From Xenophilus aerolatus (GTDB lineage Bacteria > Pseudomonadota > Gammaproteobacteria > Burkholderiales > Burkholderiaceae_C), in contig QAIB01000004.1 in the NCBI GenBank assembly GCA_030418545.1, positions 434,001 to 498,000 on the forward strand: a stretch of 64,000 bases of DNA, read 5' to 3'. Numbering within the stretch: position 1 is the stretch's first letter; each line of letters begins with the position of its first letter. The position numbers and the translations under genes are program-made. Under the pieces are notes generated by a model. That model did no database searches. It saw only the letters and a program-made list of their open reading frames with translations, and was not told the origin of the DNA. This document shows positions 53,865 to 62,339 of this stretch, one piece after another.

Positions 53865-54713
53865 ATGAAACTTCTGAGCTACTCCCATCGGGGAGAGGCG
53901 CGCTGGGGTGCGCTCGCCGGTGACCGGATCGTCGATCTCCACGCCGCTTCGCAGGGGCGATACGCCACGCTGCGCAGCGCCCTCGCCGAGCTGGACCTGG
54001 CGGCCATCGAATCGCTTGCGAATGCCGCCACGCCGCAACTGGCACTGGCCGACGTCACCCTGCTGCCCGTGATTCCGGACGCACCGCGCATCTTTTGCGT
54101 GGGGCTGAACTACGAGGAACATCGTGTCGAGGCCCGCCGCGAGAAGACCGGGCAGCCGACCATCTTCCTGCGCGTGGCCTCCTCGCAGGTGGGGCACGGC
54201 CAGCCGCTGGTGATTCCGTCCGAGTCGCAGCAAGTGGACTACGAGGGAGAGATCGCCATTGTCATTGGGCGTGGGGGACGGCGCATTCGCGAGGCGGATG
54301 CCTGGGCGCACATCGCGGGCTACGCACCGTACAACGACGGGTCCGTCCGCGATTGGCAGGCGCATACGACCCAATGGACACCCGGGAAGAACTTTCCCGC
54401 GACTGGCGGGTTCGGGCCCTGGATGGTCACGCGCGGGGAGATTGGCGACGGCCAGGTCCTCGCGTTGCGCACGCGGCTCAACGGCGAGGTGGTCCAGCAG
54501 GCCACGACGGAACAGCTCATCTTCCCGATGCCTGGCTTGGTGGCCTACATCTCGAGCTTCACACCGCTCGAGCCAGGCGACGTGATCGTCACAGGCACGC
54601 CGGGCGGTGTGGGCTTCAAGCGCCAACCGCCCCTCTACCTGCGTCCGGGTGACGTCGTCGAGGTTGAAGTGCAGGATGTCGGCACGCTGTCCAACCTCGT
54701 GCGCGCAGAATGA
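53865..54713 (+). CDS. Fumarylacetoacetate hydrolase-family protein
   Basis: 282-residue FAH-fold hydrolase/decarboxylase. RIFCVGLNYEEHRVEARR, PTIFLRVASSQVGHG, VDYEGEIAIVIGRGGRRI (metal Glu-x-Glu) and YAPYNDGSVRDWQ, then TGTPGGVGFKRQPP and LRPGDVVEVEVQDVG are family motifs. Members cleave acylpyruvates or ring-fission products. Its position after the oxygenase and Bug genes suggests it acts late in the aromatic route. The stop overlaps the reductase start (ATGA). Confidence 0.9.
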   Translation: MKLLSYSHRGEARWGALAGDRIVDLHAASQGRYATLRSALAELDLAAIESLANAATPQLALADVTLLPVIPDAPRIFCVGLNYEEHRVEARREKTGQPTIFLRVASSQVGHGQPLVIPSESQQVDYEGEIAIVIGRGGRRIREADAWAHIAGYAPYNDGSVRDWQAHTTQWTPGKNFPATGGFGPWMVTRGEIGDGQVLALRTRLNGEVVQQATTEQLIFPMPGLVAYISSFTPLEPGDVIVTGTPGGVGFKRQPPLYLRPGDVVEVEVQDVGTLSNLVRAE

Positions 54714-55678
54714 GCGACGTCACGCTGATCGACGCGCGCGTCACGGCGAGGTCGGAGCTCGCCACTGACATCTGCGCGCTCGAGATCGAGGCCAGCGGGC
54801 GTGTACCGCTTCCGGCCCTCGACGCGGGCGCGCACATCGACGTGCATGTGGGCGGGTTCGTGCGCCAGTACTCGCTGCTCGGTCCTCCCGCCTGCGCGCC
54901 CGAACGCTACCGAATCGCGGTGCTGCGGACCACGGCGTCGCGGGGCGGCTCGGAGGCCGTCCACCGCACCCTGCAGGTGGGAAGCTCGCTGCGGATCTCC
55001 GCACCCAGGAACCACTTCGCGCTGCGGCTCGACGGGGCGCCAGCAGTGCTGGTCGCGGGCGGCATCGGCATCACGCCCATCCTCTGCATGGCTGCCGCGC
55101 TTCATGGGCGCAGAACACCGTTCGAACTCCATTACTGCGGCCGCTCGATTGCACGCATGGCCCTTGTCGATGAACTGCTCGGCTCACCCTACGCGCGGTC
55201 CGTGCATCTGCATGTGGACGACGCGCCGAGCGGGCGCCTCGATGTCGGGCGCGTGCTGTCCAGACAGCCTGCGCACGCCCACCTGTATGTCTGCGGCCCA
55301 CAGGGCTTCATGGACCACGTACTCGGTTCGGCCCGTGCCGCGGGCTGGACCGACGACCGCCTTCACCACGAGTGCTTCCAGCCCGCCGCTGCGGCATCTG
55401 GCAGCGGCGATCGCCCCTTCGAACTGTGGGCCGTGCGCAGTGGCCAGCGCATCGTCGTCCGAGCAGACGAAAGCGCGCTCCAGGCGTTGCGCCGCAGCGG
55501 AATCCAGATTGCCTCTTCCTGCGAGCAGGGCGTCTGTGGAAGTTGCCTGATACCCGTCGTTGCGGGCCTGGTCGACCACCGGGACTCGTTCCTGACGGCC
55601 CAGGAAAAGGCTGCCCACGCCGAATTCCTTCCTTGTTGCTCGCGTGCGCTAGAAAACACGCTGACGATCGACGCTTGA
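54710..55678 (+). CDS. Oxygenase reductase (phthalate-dioxygenase reductase type, FMN/NAD/2Fe-2S)
   Basis: 322-residue flavin reductase that passes electrons from NADH to the Rieske oxygenase. VRQYSLLGPP binds the flavin, VAGGIGITPILCMAAAL binds the nicotinamide nucleotide, and the C-terminal plant-type ferredoxin domain has SCEQGVCGSCLIPVVAG with three of the four cluster cysteines (the fourth is CCSRAL near the end). The domain order with ferredoxin last is that of PDR/VanB proteins. It is the last gene of the operon, coupled to the FAH gene. Confidence 0.93.
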   Translation: MSDVTLIDARVTARSELATDICALEIEASGRVPLPALDAGAHIDVHVGGFVRQYSLLGPPACAPERYRIAVLRTTASRGGSEAVHRTLQVGSSLRISAPRNHFALRLDGAPAVLVAGGIGITPILCMAAALHGRRTPFELHYCGRSIARMALVDELLGSPYARSVHLHVDDAPSGRLDVGRVLSRQPAHAHLYVCGPQGFMDHVLGSARAAGWTDDRLHHECFQPAAAASGSGDRPFELWAVRSGQRIVVRADESALQALRRSGIQIASSCEQGVCGSCLIPVVAGLVDHRDSFLTAQEKAAHAEFLPCCSRALENTLTIDA

Positions 55679-55745
55679 GTCTTCGTCCGCACGCGTCCGC
55701 GGTGCTGCCATAGGGGTGTCGTGGGGCCTGAGACAATCCCGCCCC

Positions 55746-56174
55746 ATGGCCAACATCGCATCCATCCTCAAGGCGGAGATCGCACGCGTCGCGCGCAAGG
55801 AAGTCCGGTCGGAAATCGAGAGCCTGAAGAAGGCCAGCGCCCAGCAGCGCAGCGCCATCGCCGCCCTGCGGCGCGAGGTCGCCGCCTTGCAGAAGGAACT
55901 GCGCCAGGCCGGCCGTGCCCGTTCGGTCGAGACCAAGGCCCAGCCGGCCGAAGACCGCCAGTACCGCTTCAGCGCGACGCGGCTGGCGGCGCATCGCAAG
56001 AAGCTCGGCCTGTCCGCCGCCGACTACGGCCGGCTGGTGGGCATGAGCGGCGCCAGCGTCTACCTGTGGGAACAAGGCCAGGTGCGGCCGCGGCCCGAAC
56101 AGGTGCGCCAGCTCGGCGCCCTCAAGCAGTTGAGCCGCCGGGCCGCGCTGGAGCGGCTGGCCAGCGCCGAATAG
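55746..56174 (+). CDS. Coiled-coil XRE-like helix-turn-helix protein
   Basis: 142-residue basic protein. Residues 1-60 form a charged coiled coil (EIESLKKASAQQRSAIAAL and LRREVAALQKELRQAG), and residues 75-125 form an XRE-like helix-turn-helix (RLAAHRKKLGLSAADYGRLV then GMSGASVYLWEQGQVRP). A short C-terminal helix ends it. No partner gene is obvious. It may be a nucleoid-associated or stress regulator; function unassigned. Confidence 0.75.
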   Translation: MANIASILKAEIARVARKEVRSEIESLKKASAQQRSAIAALRREVAALQKELRQAGRARSVETKAQPAEDRQYRFSATRLAAHRKKLGLSAADYGRLVGMSGASVYLWEQGQVRPRPEQVRQLGALKQLSRRAALERLASAE

Positions 56175-56192
56175 CGAGTTCGCGCGGACCGC

Positions 56193-56966
56193 TCAGGCCG
56201 TGCACGCGTCGGCACCGAGGCCGCTTCGGGCGTGGGCCAGCGCCACCGCGTCCGCGCCGGCAGCGAAGCGCAGGCGATCCGACGGGTCGTTCGCGGCCTG
56301 CCACACGGCGTGCGCCACGTCGACGGGCCGTGTCGCCTCGCCCACGTCGGCGAGCTGTGCGAAGACCTCCTGTGCATAGCGGCCGTAGGCCTCCGGGATC
56401 AGCCCCTCCATGCGCCCGGCGCCGTTGGCGGCGAAGCGGGTGTCGGGGCAGTAGCCCGGTTCGACCAGCCGCGCACGCACGCCGAAGGCGGCCAGCTCGA
56501 GCGCCAGCGATTCGGTGAAGCCCTCGATCGCGGCCTTGCTGGCGGTGTAGGCCGCAACGAGCGGGAAGGGCGCCAGCGTTGCGCTCGACGTCACGTTCAC
56601 CACCAGGCCCGAGCGGCGCTCGCGCCACTGCGGGATGAAGGCCTGGCACATTGCCATCGTGCCGAAGGTGTTGGTCTCGAAGATCTCGCGCACGGTCGCC
56701 AGCGGCGTGGCCTCGAAGGCGCCGAAGAGCCCGAGCCCGGCGTTGTTGACCAGCACGTCGACCGGGCCGGCGGCCGCGACCACGCGGGCGATGCTCCGTG
56801 CATCCGTGACGTCCAGCGGCAGGACTTCGAGGGTGTCGGAGATCGGCAGCAGCGAGGGCCGGGGCTGGCGCATGGTGGCGACCACTCGCCAGCCCATGGC
56901 GTGGAAGTGGCGGGCGATCTCGAGGCCGTAGCCGGACGAGCAGCCGGTGACGAGGGCGGTCTTCAT
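56193..56966 (-). CDS. Short-chain dehydrogenase/reductase
   Basis: 257-residue classical SDR. TALVTGCSSGYGLEIARHF is the nucleotide-binding turn, LVNNAGLGLFG the NNAG motif, and SSATLAPFPLVAAYTASKAA the Ser-Tyr-Lys catalytic set. No membrane segment. It is divergent from an AraC regulator starting 52 bp away, which probably controls it. Substrate unknown. Confidence 0.9.
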   Translation of the reverse strand: MKTALVTGCSSGYGLEIARHFHAMGWRVVATMRQPRPSLLPISDTLEVLPLDVTDARSIARVVAAAGPVDVLVNNAGLGLFGAFEATPLATVREIFETNTFGTMAMCQAFIPQWRERRSGLVVNVTSSATLAPFPLVAAYTASKAAIEGFTESLALELAAFGVRARLVEPGYCPDTRFAANGAGRMEGLIPEAYGRYAQEVFAQLADVGEATRPVDVAHAVWQAANDPSDRLRFAAGADAVALAHARSGLGADACTA

Positions 56967-57017
56967 GGGGGTGTCCTTGACAGGTGGAGGTTGACGAAGA
57001 CCGCAGCGTAGGCGAGC

Positions 57018-58028
57018 ATGCCCGGATGTTCGGTATGCAGATGTCCTTCTTTGTTTAGCCATCGTCCGGAACCCGGCGACGCGCTTTCGCAGGTCGTGGC
57101 GCTGCTGCACCCGCGTGCGGTGTTCGCCAACGCCATCGGCGGCAAGGGCGACTGGGCGGTGCGTTTCGCCGCCTACGGCCGGCCTTCCTTTTGCATCTTT
57201 CTGGAAGGCACTTGCCGGCTGGCCGTCGACGGGCATGAACCGGTCGAGGTCGGCGCCGGCGACTTCGTGCTGCTGCCGCGCACGCCGGCCTTCACGCTCG
57301 CCGGCGGCGACGCGGTGGCGCCCGTCGCCATGGACCCGGACGCGTTGCCCACGGGCGGCCGCGAGCTCCGCTACGGCGACCCGTCCGGCCCGCCGGACAT
57401 GCGCTCGCTGGGCGGTGCCTTCGTCTTCGACCGCGCGGACCCGGCCTTGCTCGTCGCGCTGCTGCCCGGCGTCGTGTGCGTGCGGGGCTCGTCGCGGTTG
57501 TCGGCGCTGGTGCGCATGGTGGCCGAGGAAAGCGCCGTGCCCCGACCGGGGGGCGACTTCGTGCGTGCGCGCCTGGTGGAGCTGCTGCTCGTGGAGGCCC
57601 TGCGCGCCACGCCGCCTGACCAGGCGCCGCCCGGGCTGCTGCGCGGCCTGGGCGACGCGCGTCTGGCCGTGGCGCTGGAGCAGCTGCATGCCGGCATCGA
57701 CCAGCCCTGGACCGTCGAGCGCCTGGCGCGCGCGGCGGCGCTCTCGCGCTCGAGCTTCTACGAACGCTTCACCCGCGCGGTCGGCATTGCACCGATGGAG
57801 TACCTCCTCGCCTGGCGCATGGAGATCGCCCGCGACCTGCTGCGCCAGGGCGAGCTGCGCACCGCGGAGATCGCCGAGCGCGTGGGCTACGGCTCGGCCA
57901 GTGCCTTCAGCGTCGCCTTCACGCGGCACGTGGGCCAGACGCCGACGGCGTACGCGCGAGCGGCGCGGGGCGTGGCCGAAGCCCCGGGCGCAGATGTCGC
58001 AAAGCAGGATTCGGGCTCCGATTCCTGA
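57018..58028 (+). CDS. AraC-family regulator with cupin domain
   Basis: 336-residue regulator. An N-terminal cupin (FCIFLEGTCRLAVDGHEPVE, then VGAGDFVLLPRTPAF) is followed from about residue 235 by two helix-turn-helix units (WTVERLARAAALSRSSFYER and LRTAEIAERVGYGSASAFSV then AFTRHVGQTPTAYARA). Divergent from the SDR gene, a common arrangement for cupin_6 AraC regulators. The exact start is uncertain because the ATG at 57018 lies in a Cys-rich stretch with no strong ribosome-binding site. Confidence 0.87.
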   Translation: MPGCSVCRCPSLFSHRPEPGDALSQVVALLHPRAVFANAIGGKGDWAVRFAAYGRPSFCIFLEGTCRLAVDGHEPVEVGAGDFVLLPRTPAFTLAGGDAVAPVAMDPDALPTGGRELRYGDPSGPPDMRSLGGAFVFDRADPALLVALLPGVVCVRGSSRLSALVRMVAEESAVPRPGGDFVRARLVELLLVEALRATPPDQAPPGLLRGLGDARLAVALEQLHAGIDQPWTVERLARAAALSRSSFYERFTRAVGIAPMEYLLAWRMEIARDLLRQGELRTAEIAERVGYGSASAFSVAFTRHVGQTPTAYARAARGVAEAPGADVAKQDSGSDS

Positions 58029-58030
58029 AA

Positions 58031-58060
58031 GTGCAATCGGCCTGCAGCGCCCGCCAGTCG
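58031..58060. repeat. Dispersed GGCCTGCAGCGCCCG repeat, copy H (partial)
   Basis: CAATCGGCCTGCAGCGCCCGCC then AGTCGGGCGCC, lacking the GCTAT...TAGC end. It starts three bases after the AraC stop. Confidence 0.6.
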
Positions 58061-58125
58061 GGCGCCGCGGGCCAATTCGTCACATTCGTGACGATCTGCA
58101 GGCGGGTGCGCCGCACACCGGGGCC

Positions 58126-58264
58126 ATGCCTTTCTCCGACGAACTCTGGCGCTGGTCCGCCACCGAAACCGGCCACGACGCGCCGACGCGGCTCGATGCG
58201 GTGCTGCAGCGCGCCGGCTGGTCGCGCCCGAGCGAGCTGCAGCCGAGCGAGCCCGTCGTGCGCT
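58126..58264 (+). pseudogene. Possible remnant of an amidase N-terminus
   Basis: A plus-strand frame opens MPFSDELWRWSATET; the DELWRWSAT start is reminiscent of amidase N-termini, but no amidase body follows. The frame runs into the end of the minus-strand amidase gene and becomes Pro/Arg-rich. It may be an old remnant or a chance frame. The 236-bp gap holds no other gene. Confidence 0.25.
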
Positions 58265-59608
58265 TCACACCGAGGCCAGCGCCCCTTCCACGGCCAGCGC
58301 CACGGCCGCCAGCCGGGCATCGTCGCCGCGCACCGATGACAGCATCAGCCCTGCCGGCAACTCGCCCGCTTCATGGCAGGGCAGGCTGAACGAGCAGCCG
58401 TCCAGGAAGTTGATCGCGAAGGTGTTGCGCAGCAGCAGGCCGTTGGCCTGGAAGAAGGCCTCGTCCGTCGCCAGCGCGTCGATGGCCGGCGCCGCGATCG
58501 GCACCGTGGGGCACAGCAGCGCGTCGAAGCCCTGCAGCGCGCTCTCCATGCGGGCGATCCAGTCGGCGCGGCGCTGCTGCATGGTGATGTAGTCGGCCGC
58601 GCTCACGGTCAGCCCCAGGTCGATGCGGGCGGCCACGCGGCGGTCGTAGTCGGCGCGGCGCTCGGCGAGGGTCGCGCGGTGCACGGCGGCGGCCTCGACG
58701 GGCGAGAAGCCGCCGGGCGCGTTGATCCGCGCGACCTCGGCCAGCTCCGCCAGCGGGAGGTCCACGATCTGCGCGCCTGCCGCCGAGAGCGTGGAGACGG
58801 CGCGCTGGAAGGCGTGTGCCGTGGGCCGGTCGATGCCGTCGAACATCAGCGTGCTCGGCACGGCCAGGCGCAGGCCCTGTAGCGGACGGCGCCGCACCGC
58901 GAGCGGCGCATCCGCCAGCGCGGCATCGGCGACGAGGCAGTCCTCCACCGACAGCGCCATGGCACAGACCGTGTCCAGCGTCTGGGACAGCGGGAATGCA
59001 CCGGCGCGCGGCGTCCGTGACTGCGTGCTTTTGAAGCCCACGATGCCGCACAGTGCGGCCGGGATGCGAATGGAGCCGCCGGTGTCCGAGCCCAGGCCGA
59101 CGACGGACAGGCCCAAGGCGACCGACACGGCGGCACCGGACGAGGAGCCGCCCGGGATGCGCGCGGTGGCCGGGTCGGCCGGGTTGCGCGGCGTGCCATG
59201 GTGCGGGTTGATGCCCACGCCCGAGAACGCGAACTCGGTCATGTTGGTCTTGCCCACGATGGCCGCACCCTGCGCGCGCAGGCGCTGCACGGCCACGCTG
59301 TCCTGTGTGGCGGGCGCCGCACCCCGGCGCACGATGGAGCCGGCCAGCGTGGTCTCGCCGGCCACGTCGTAAAGGTCCTTGATGGAGACCGGCAAACCCG
59401 CCAGCGGCGGCAGCTGTACACCGGCCTTGCGGGCGGCATCGGCATGGCGTGCGGCGGCGAGTGCGGCATCGGCGTAGTGCCGGGTGAAGACATGCTCGGC
59501 GGCGGGAAGCTTCGCGCCTTCCAGGGCCTGGGTGACCATGGCTTCGTGGGAGGTGCTACCGGCGTCGAGCCGGGCGCGCATGGCGGCAATGCGGGCTGGG
59601 GTGGGCAT
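58265..59608 (-). CDS. Amidase (AtzF/allophanate-hydrolase-like)
   Basis: 447-residue amidase-signature enzyme. The triad Lys-Ser-Ser is in LPVSIKDLYDVAG, RIPGGSSSGAAVSVALG and GSDTGGSIRIPAALCG. The opening MPTPARIAAMRARLDAGSTS at 59608 gives a normal length. It is the last gene of a minus-strand group with DUF2848, TRAP transporter and UPF0317 genes, so it probably hydrolyses an imported amide or ureido compound. Substrate not established. Confidence 0.88.
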   Translation of the reverse strand: MPTPARIAAMRARLDAGSTSHEAMVTQALEGAKLPAAEHVFTRHYADAALAAARHADAARKAGVQLPPLAGLPVSIKDLYDVAGETTLAGSIVRRGAAPATQDSVAVQRLRAQGAAIVGKTNMTEFAFSGVGINPHHGTPRNPADPATARIPGGSSSGAAVSVALGLSVVGLGSDTGGSIRIPAALCGIVGFKSTQSRTPRAGAFPLSQTLDTVCAMALSVEDCLVADAALADAPLAVRRRPLQGLRLAVPSTLMFDGIDRPTAHAFQRAVSTLSAAGAQIVDLPLAELAEVARINAPGGFSPVEAAAVHRATLAERRADYDRRVAARIDLGLTVSAADYITMQQRRADWIARMESALQGFDALLCPTVPIAAPAIDALATDEAFFQANGLLLRNTFAINFLDGCSFSLPCHEAGELPAGLMLSSVRGDDARLAAVALAVEGALASV

Positions 59609-59673
59609 GGGCGCTGGGCGGATGAAGGTTGCGGTCGGTACTGTGGGCGCAGTGCCAGCGGGCGTGGCGCCGG

Positions 59674-60357
59674 TCAGGCCACCACAGGCAGGCACTCCAC
59701 CGTGTAGCGGTGTGCCAGGCGGCGGCCGAGGCGATCGTCGACCAGTGCCATGGTAAAGATGTTCGCGGGCCGGATGCCGCCGATGACGGCCACGGTGCCG
59801 CAGCTCATGGCCATTCCCTCGGGCAGTTGCTCCTGGCCGCAATGGCGGCGGGCCAGGTCGCGCACGTCGCGCAGGCTGTCGAGCAGGCCATTCTGGTACT
59901 CCACCTCGCGGCCGTCCTCGACGATGCTGGAGACGATGCGCAGGCTGTCCCAGTGCGGCAGCACCTCGTCCAGCGGCCAGGCCTCGCGCGCCACGGGCTT
60001 GGCGCACAGCTGCTTGGACAGCGCTACGCTGTGCGCCTCCAGCTTGCGGTCGGTGTGGTCGGACGTCAGGCTCACATAGCTGCGGCCAGCCTGGCTGAAC
60101 AGCAGCACCTCGACTTCGCCCGAACTGTCGGGGCCCGCCATTTGCACCGTAGCGTCCTGCGTCAGCTGGTTGGCGGCGACACGGTAGAACAGCGGAACTG
60201 CCGACGGGCGTGGCACGCCGATGGCGGCCAACTCTTCGATGTGGTGCTCGATGGCTGCGTGGTCGCGCCCGGCCCAGCCGGCGATCACGAAGTGGTCGAT
60301 GGAGACGGCCAGCGTGCTCGCACCGCCAGCGGACGAAATGGAAAAAGTCAGTTGCAT
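59674..60357 (-). CDS. DUF2848 family protein
   Basis: 227-residue protein of the DUF2848 family, which shares part of the FAH-like fold; function unknown. LVIAGWAGRD-like FVIAGWAGRDHAAIEHHIEE, GVPRPSAVPLFYRVAANQLT, VEVLLFSQAGRSYVSLTSDH and EGMAMSCGTVAVIGG are visible. It lies between the TRAP large permease and the amidase on the same strand, which suggests one catabolic unit. The start at 60357 gives MQLTFSISS. Confidence 0.83.
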   Translation of the reverse strand: MQLTFSISSAGGASTLAVSIDHFVIAGWAGRDHAAIEHHIEELAAIGVPRPSAVPLFYRVAANQLTQDATVQMAGPDSSGEVEVLLFSQAGRSYVSLTSDHTDRKLEAHSVALSKQLCAKPVAREAWPLDEVLPHWDSLRIVSSIVEDGREVEYQNGLLDSLRDVRDLARRHCGQEQLPEGMAMSCGTVAVIGGIRPANIFTMALVDDRLGRRLAHRYTVECLPVVA

Positions 60358-60380
60358 GGTCGGGAAGGAAGAGGGAGCGG

Positions 60381-61670
60381 TCAGCCAAAGATCCGCGGAA
60401 GCCACAGCGCCAGGTCGGGCGCCAGGGCCAGCAGCACGATGACCGCGAACAGCGCCAGCACGAAGGGCACGGCGCCGACGATGACGGCCTGGATCGAGCC
60501 GCTCTTGCGCAGGCTCTGCACCACGAACAGATTCAGGCCCACGGGCGGCGTGATCAGCGCGGTTTCCACCAGCACGATGATCACGATGCCGAGCCAGATC
60601 GGGTCGAAACCGAGCGCCGTCATGATGGGCGCGACGATGGGGATGGTGGTGATCATCATGGACAGCGTTTCCATGAAGCAGCCCAGGATCACGTAGAACA
60701 CCACCATGGCCGCGAGCATCGCCATGGGCGGCCAGCCCAGGCCGGACACGCTGCTCGTGATCGCGTCGGTCAGGCCGATGGCCGACATCACGAAGTTCAG
60801 GAAGCCGGCGGCGATGACGATGAGCATGATCATCGCGGTCGAGCGCATGGTGTTCTCCGCCACCTCGCGCAGCATCTGCCAGGACACCCGGCGCGCGGCC
60901 AGCGCCAGCACCAGCGCACCCACCACGCCCAGCGCGGCCGCTTCGGTCGGGGTGGCCAGGCCGGCGTAGATCGAGCCCACCACCAGGATGAAGATCGCCA
61001 GAGGCGGCAGCAGGTGCACCAGGCTGGCCATGCGCTCGCCCCAGCTGGCGCGTACCGGCTGCCCACCCCAGGCCGGACGCCACAGGCAGGCGGCCACGAT
61101 CGCCGCCATGAACAGTACCGCCGCCAGGATGCCCGGCAGGATGCCGGCCAGGTACAGCTTGGGCACCGAGGTGTTGGTCAGCACGCCGTAGATCACGAGG
61201 TTGATCGAGGGCGGGATCAGGATGCCCAGCGTGCCGCCGGCGGCGATGCTGCCCAGGAACAGCGGCTCGTTGTAGCCGAAGCGTTTGATCTGCGGCAGTG
61301 CCACCGTGCCCACCGTGGCCGCCGTGGCCACGCTGGAACCGGAGGTCGAGGCGAACACCGTGCTGGCGCCGATGTTGGCGTGCATGAGGCCGCCCGGCAG
61401 CCAGCTCAGCCACTTGGCCATGGCGTCGTACATGCGCTGGGCGAAGCCGGCGCGCAGCAGGATCTCGCCGAGCATGACGAACAGCGGGATCGCCACCAGC
61501 AGGAATTCGTTGCTCGAACCCCAGGCCATCTCGCCCATGGCACGTGCCAGCGGCAGCGAGGAGTAGAGCGGTTCGAGGATCAGGCCCAGCAGGCCCAATG
61601 CAGCCCCCACGGGGATGCACACGCCCAGCAGCACCAGCAGCAGGACGAGAGAGACGCCGATCATGCCCAT
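60381..61670 (-). CDS. dctM: TRAP transporter large permease (DctM)
   Basis: 429-residue inner-membrane subunit with about 12 helices (GVSLVLLLVLLGVCIPVGAA, VFASTSGSSVATAATVGTVA, GILIPPSINLVIYGVLTN and others). The GIL(I)PPS motif is typical of DctM. Together with the small subunit and DctP it forms a sodium-driven importer for an organic acid. The ATG at 61670 overlaps the DctQ stop (TGATG). Confidence 0.93.
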   Translation of the reverse strand: MGMIGVSLVLLLVLLGVCIPVGAALGLLGLILEPLYSSLPLARAMGEMAWGSSNEFLLVAIPLFVMLGEILLRAGFAQRMYDAMAKWLSWLPGGLMHANIGASTVFASTSGSSVATAATVGTVALPQIKRFGYNEPLFLGSIAAGGTLGILIPPSINLVIYGVLTNTSVPKLYLAGILPGILAAVLFMAAIVAACLWRPAWGGQPVRASWGERMASLVHLLPPLAIFILVVGSIYAGLATPTEAAALGVVGALVLALAARRVSWQMLREVAENTMRSTAMIMLIVIAAGFLNFVMSAIGLTDAITSSVSGLGWPPMAMLAAMVVFYVILGCFMETLSMMITTIPIVAPIMTALGFDPIWLGIVIIVLVETALITPPVGLNLFVVQSLRKSGSIQAVIVGAVPFVLALFAVIVLLALAPDLALWLPRIFG

Positions 61671-62299
61671 CACGCACGCTCCGCAGCAACGAGGCGCTCG
61701 CCTTCGGCGGCACCTTCCTCGGCCTCTTCGACGGCCGACTTCATGCCGGCCACCGCGCGCAGGGCCTCCCAGTCGCCCGTGACCATCGCGCTGCTGGCGC
61801 GCAGAAGCATCAGCGCCAGGACCAGCACGAACCAGAGCAGCCCGGCCAACCACAGCAGCTGCGGGATCCACAGCGGCGTGCCCAGCGGCGTGTTGGCCGT
61901 GGAGTTGGCGCTCCAGGAGGTCGTCAGCACATCGCTGGCGTACCAGCTCAGGCAGACGGCGAAACCGCCCAGGCTGGCCAATGCCAGCCAGTCCAGTACG
62001 GCGGCGACGCGAGTGGGCAGGTACTGGTAGAGCACGTCGATGCGCACGTTCGCGCGTTCCAGCGCGGTGAACGCGAGCGCCCAGGTCACGCTGATCGCGA
62101 AGGCGTAGCCGGACAGCTCGTCGGCGCCTCCCAGGCTGTGGCCGACCAGGCGGCGCACGATCACGTCGTAGGTCACCAGCAGCACGCTGGCGCCGGTCAG
62201 TGCGGCCCCGGCCCAGACCGCGACGCGCGACAGCGTGGCAGCCAGGGCGAGGCCGCGGCCCAGCAGGGTCGGGCCATAGGGATGGGTCATGGCGGTCAT
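61670..62299 (-). CDS. dctQ: TRAP transporter small permease (DctQ)
   Basis: 209-residue four-helix membrane subunit (VAVWAGAALTGASVLLVTYD, YAFAISVTWALAFTALERA, VLDWLALASLGGFAVCLSWY and PQLLWLAGLLWFVLVLALML). VRIDVLYQYLP is the family region. Start may be 62299 or the ATG three codons later. The acidic C-terminal tail (EEAEEGAAEGE) is unusual. Confidence 0.9.
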   Translation of the reverse strand: MTAMTHPYGPTLLGRGLALAATLSRVAVWAGAALTGASVLLVTYDVIVRRLVGHSLGGADELSGYAFAISVTWALAFTALERANVRIDVLYQYLPTRVAAVLDWLALASLGGFAVCLSWYASDVLTTSWSANSTANTPLGTPLWIPQLLWLAGLLWFVLVLALMLLRASSAMVTGDWEALRAVAGMKSAVEEAEEGAAEGERLVAAERA

Positions 62300-62339
62300 G
62301 GACGCGGCATTGCAGGGGTGGGCGCGGGAGCCGACGGCA

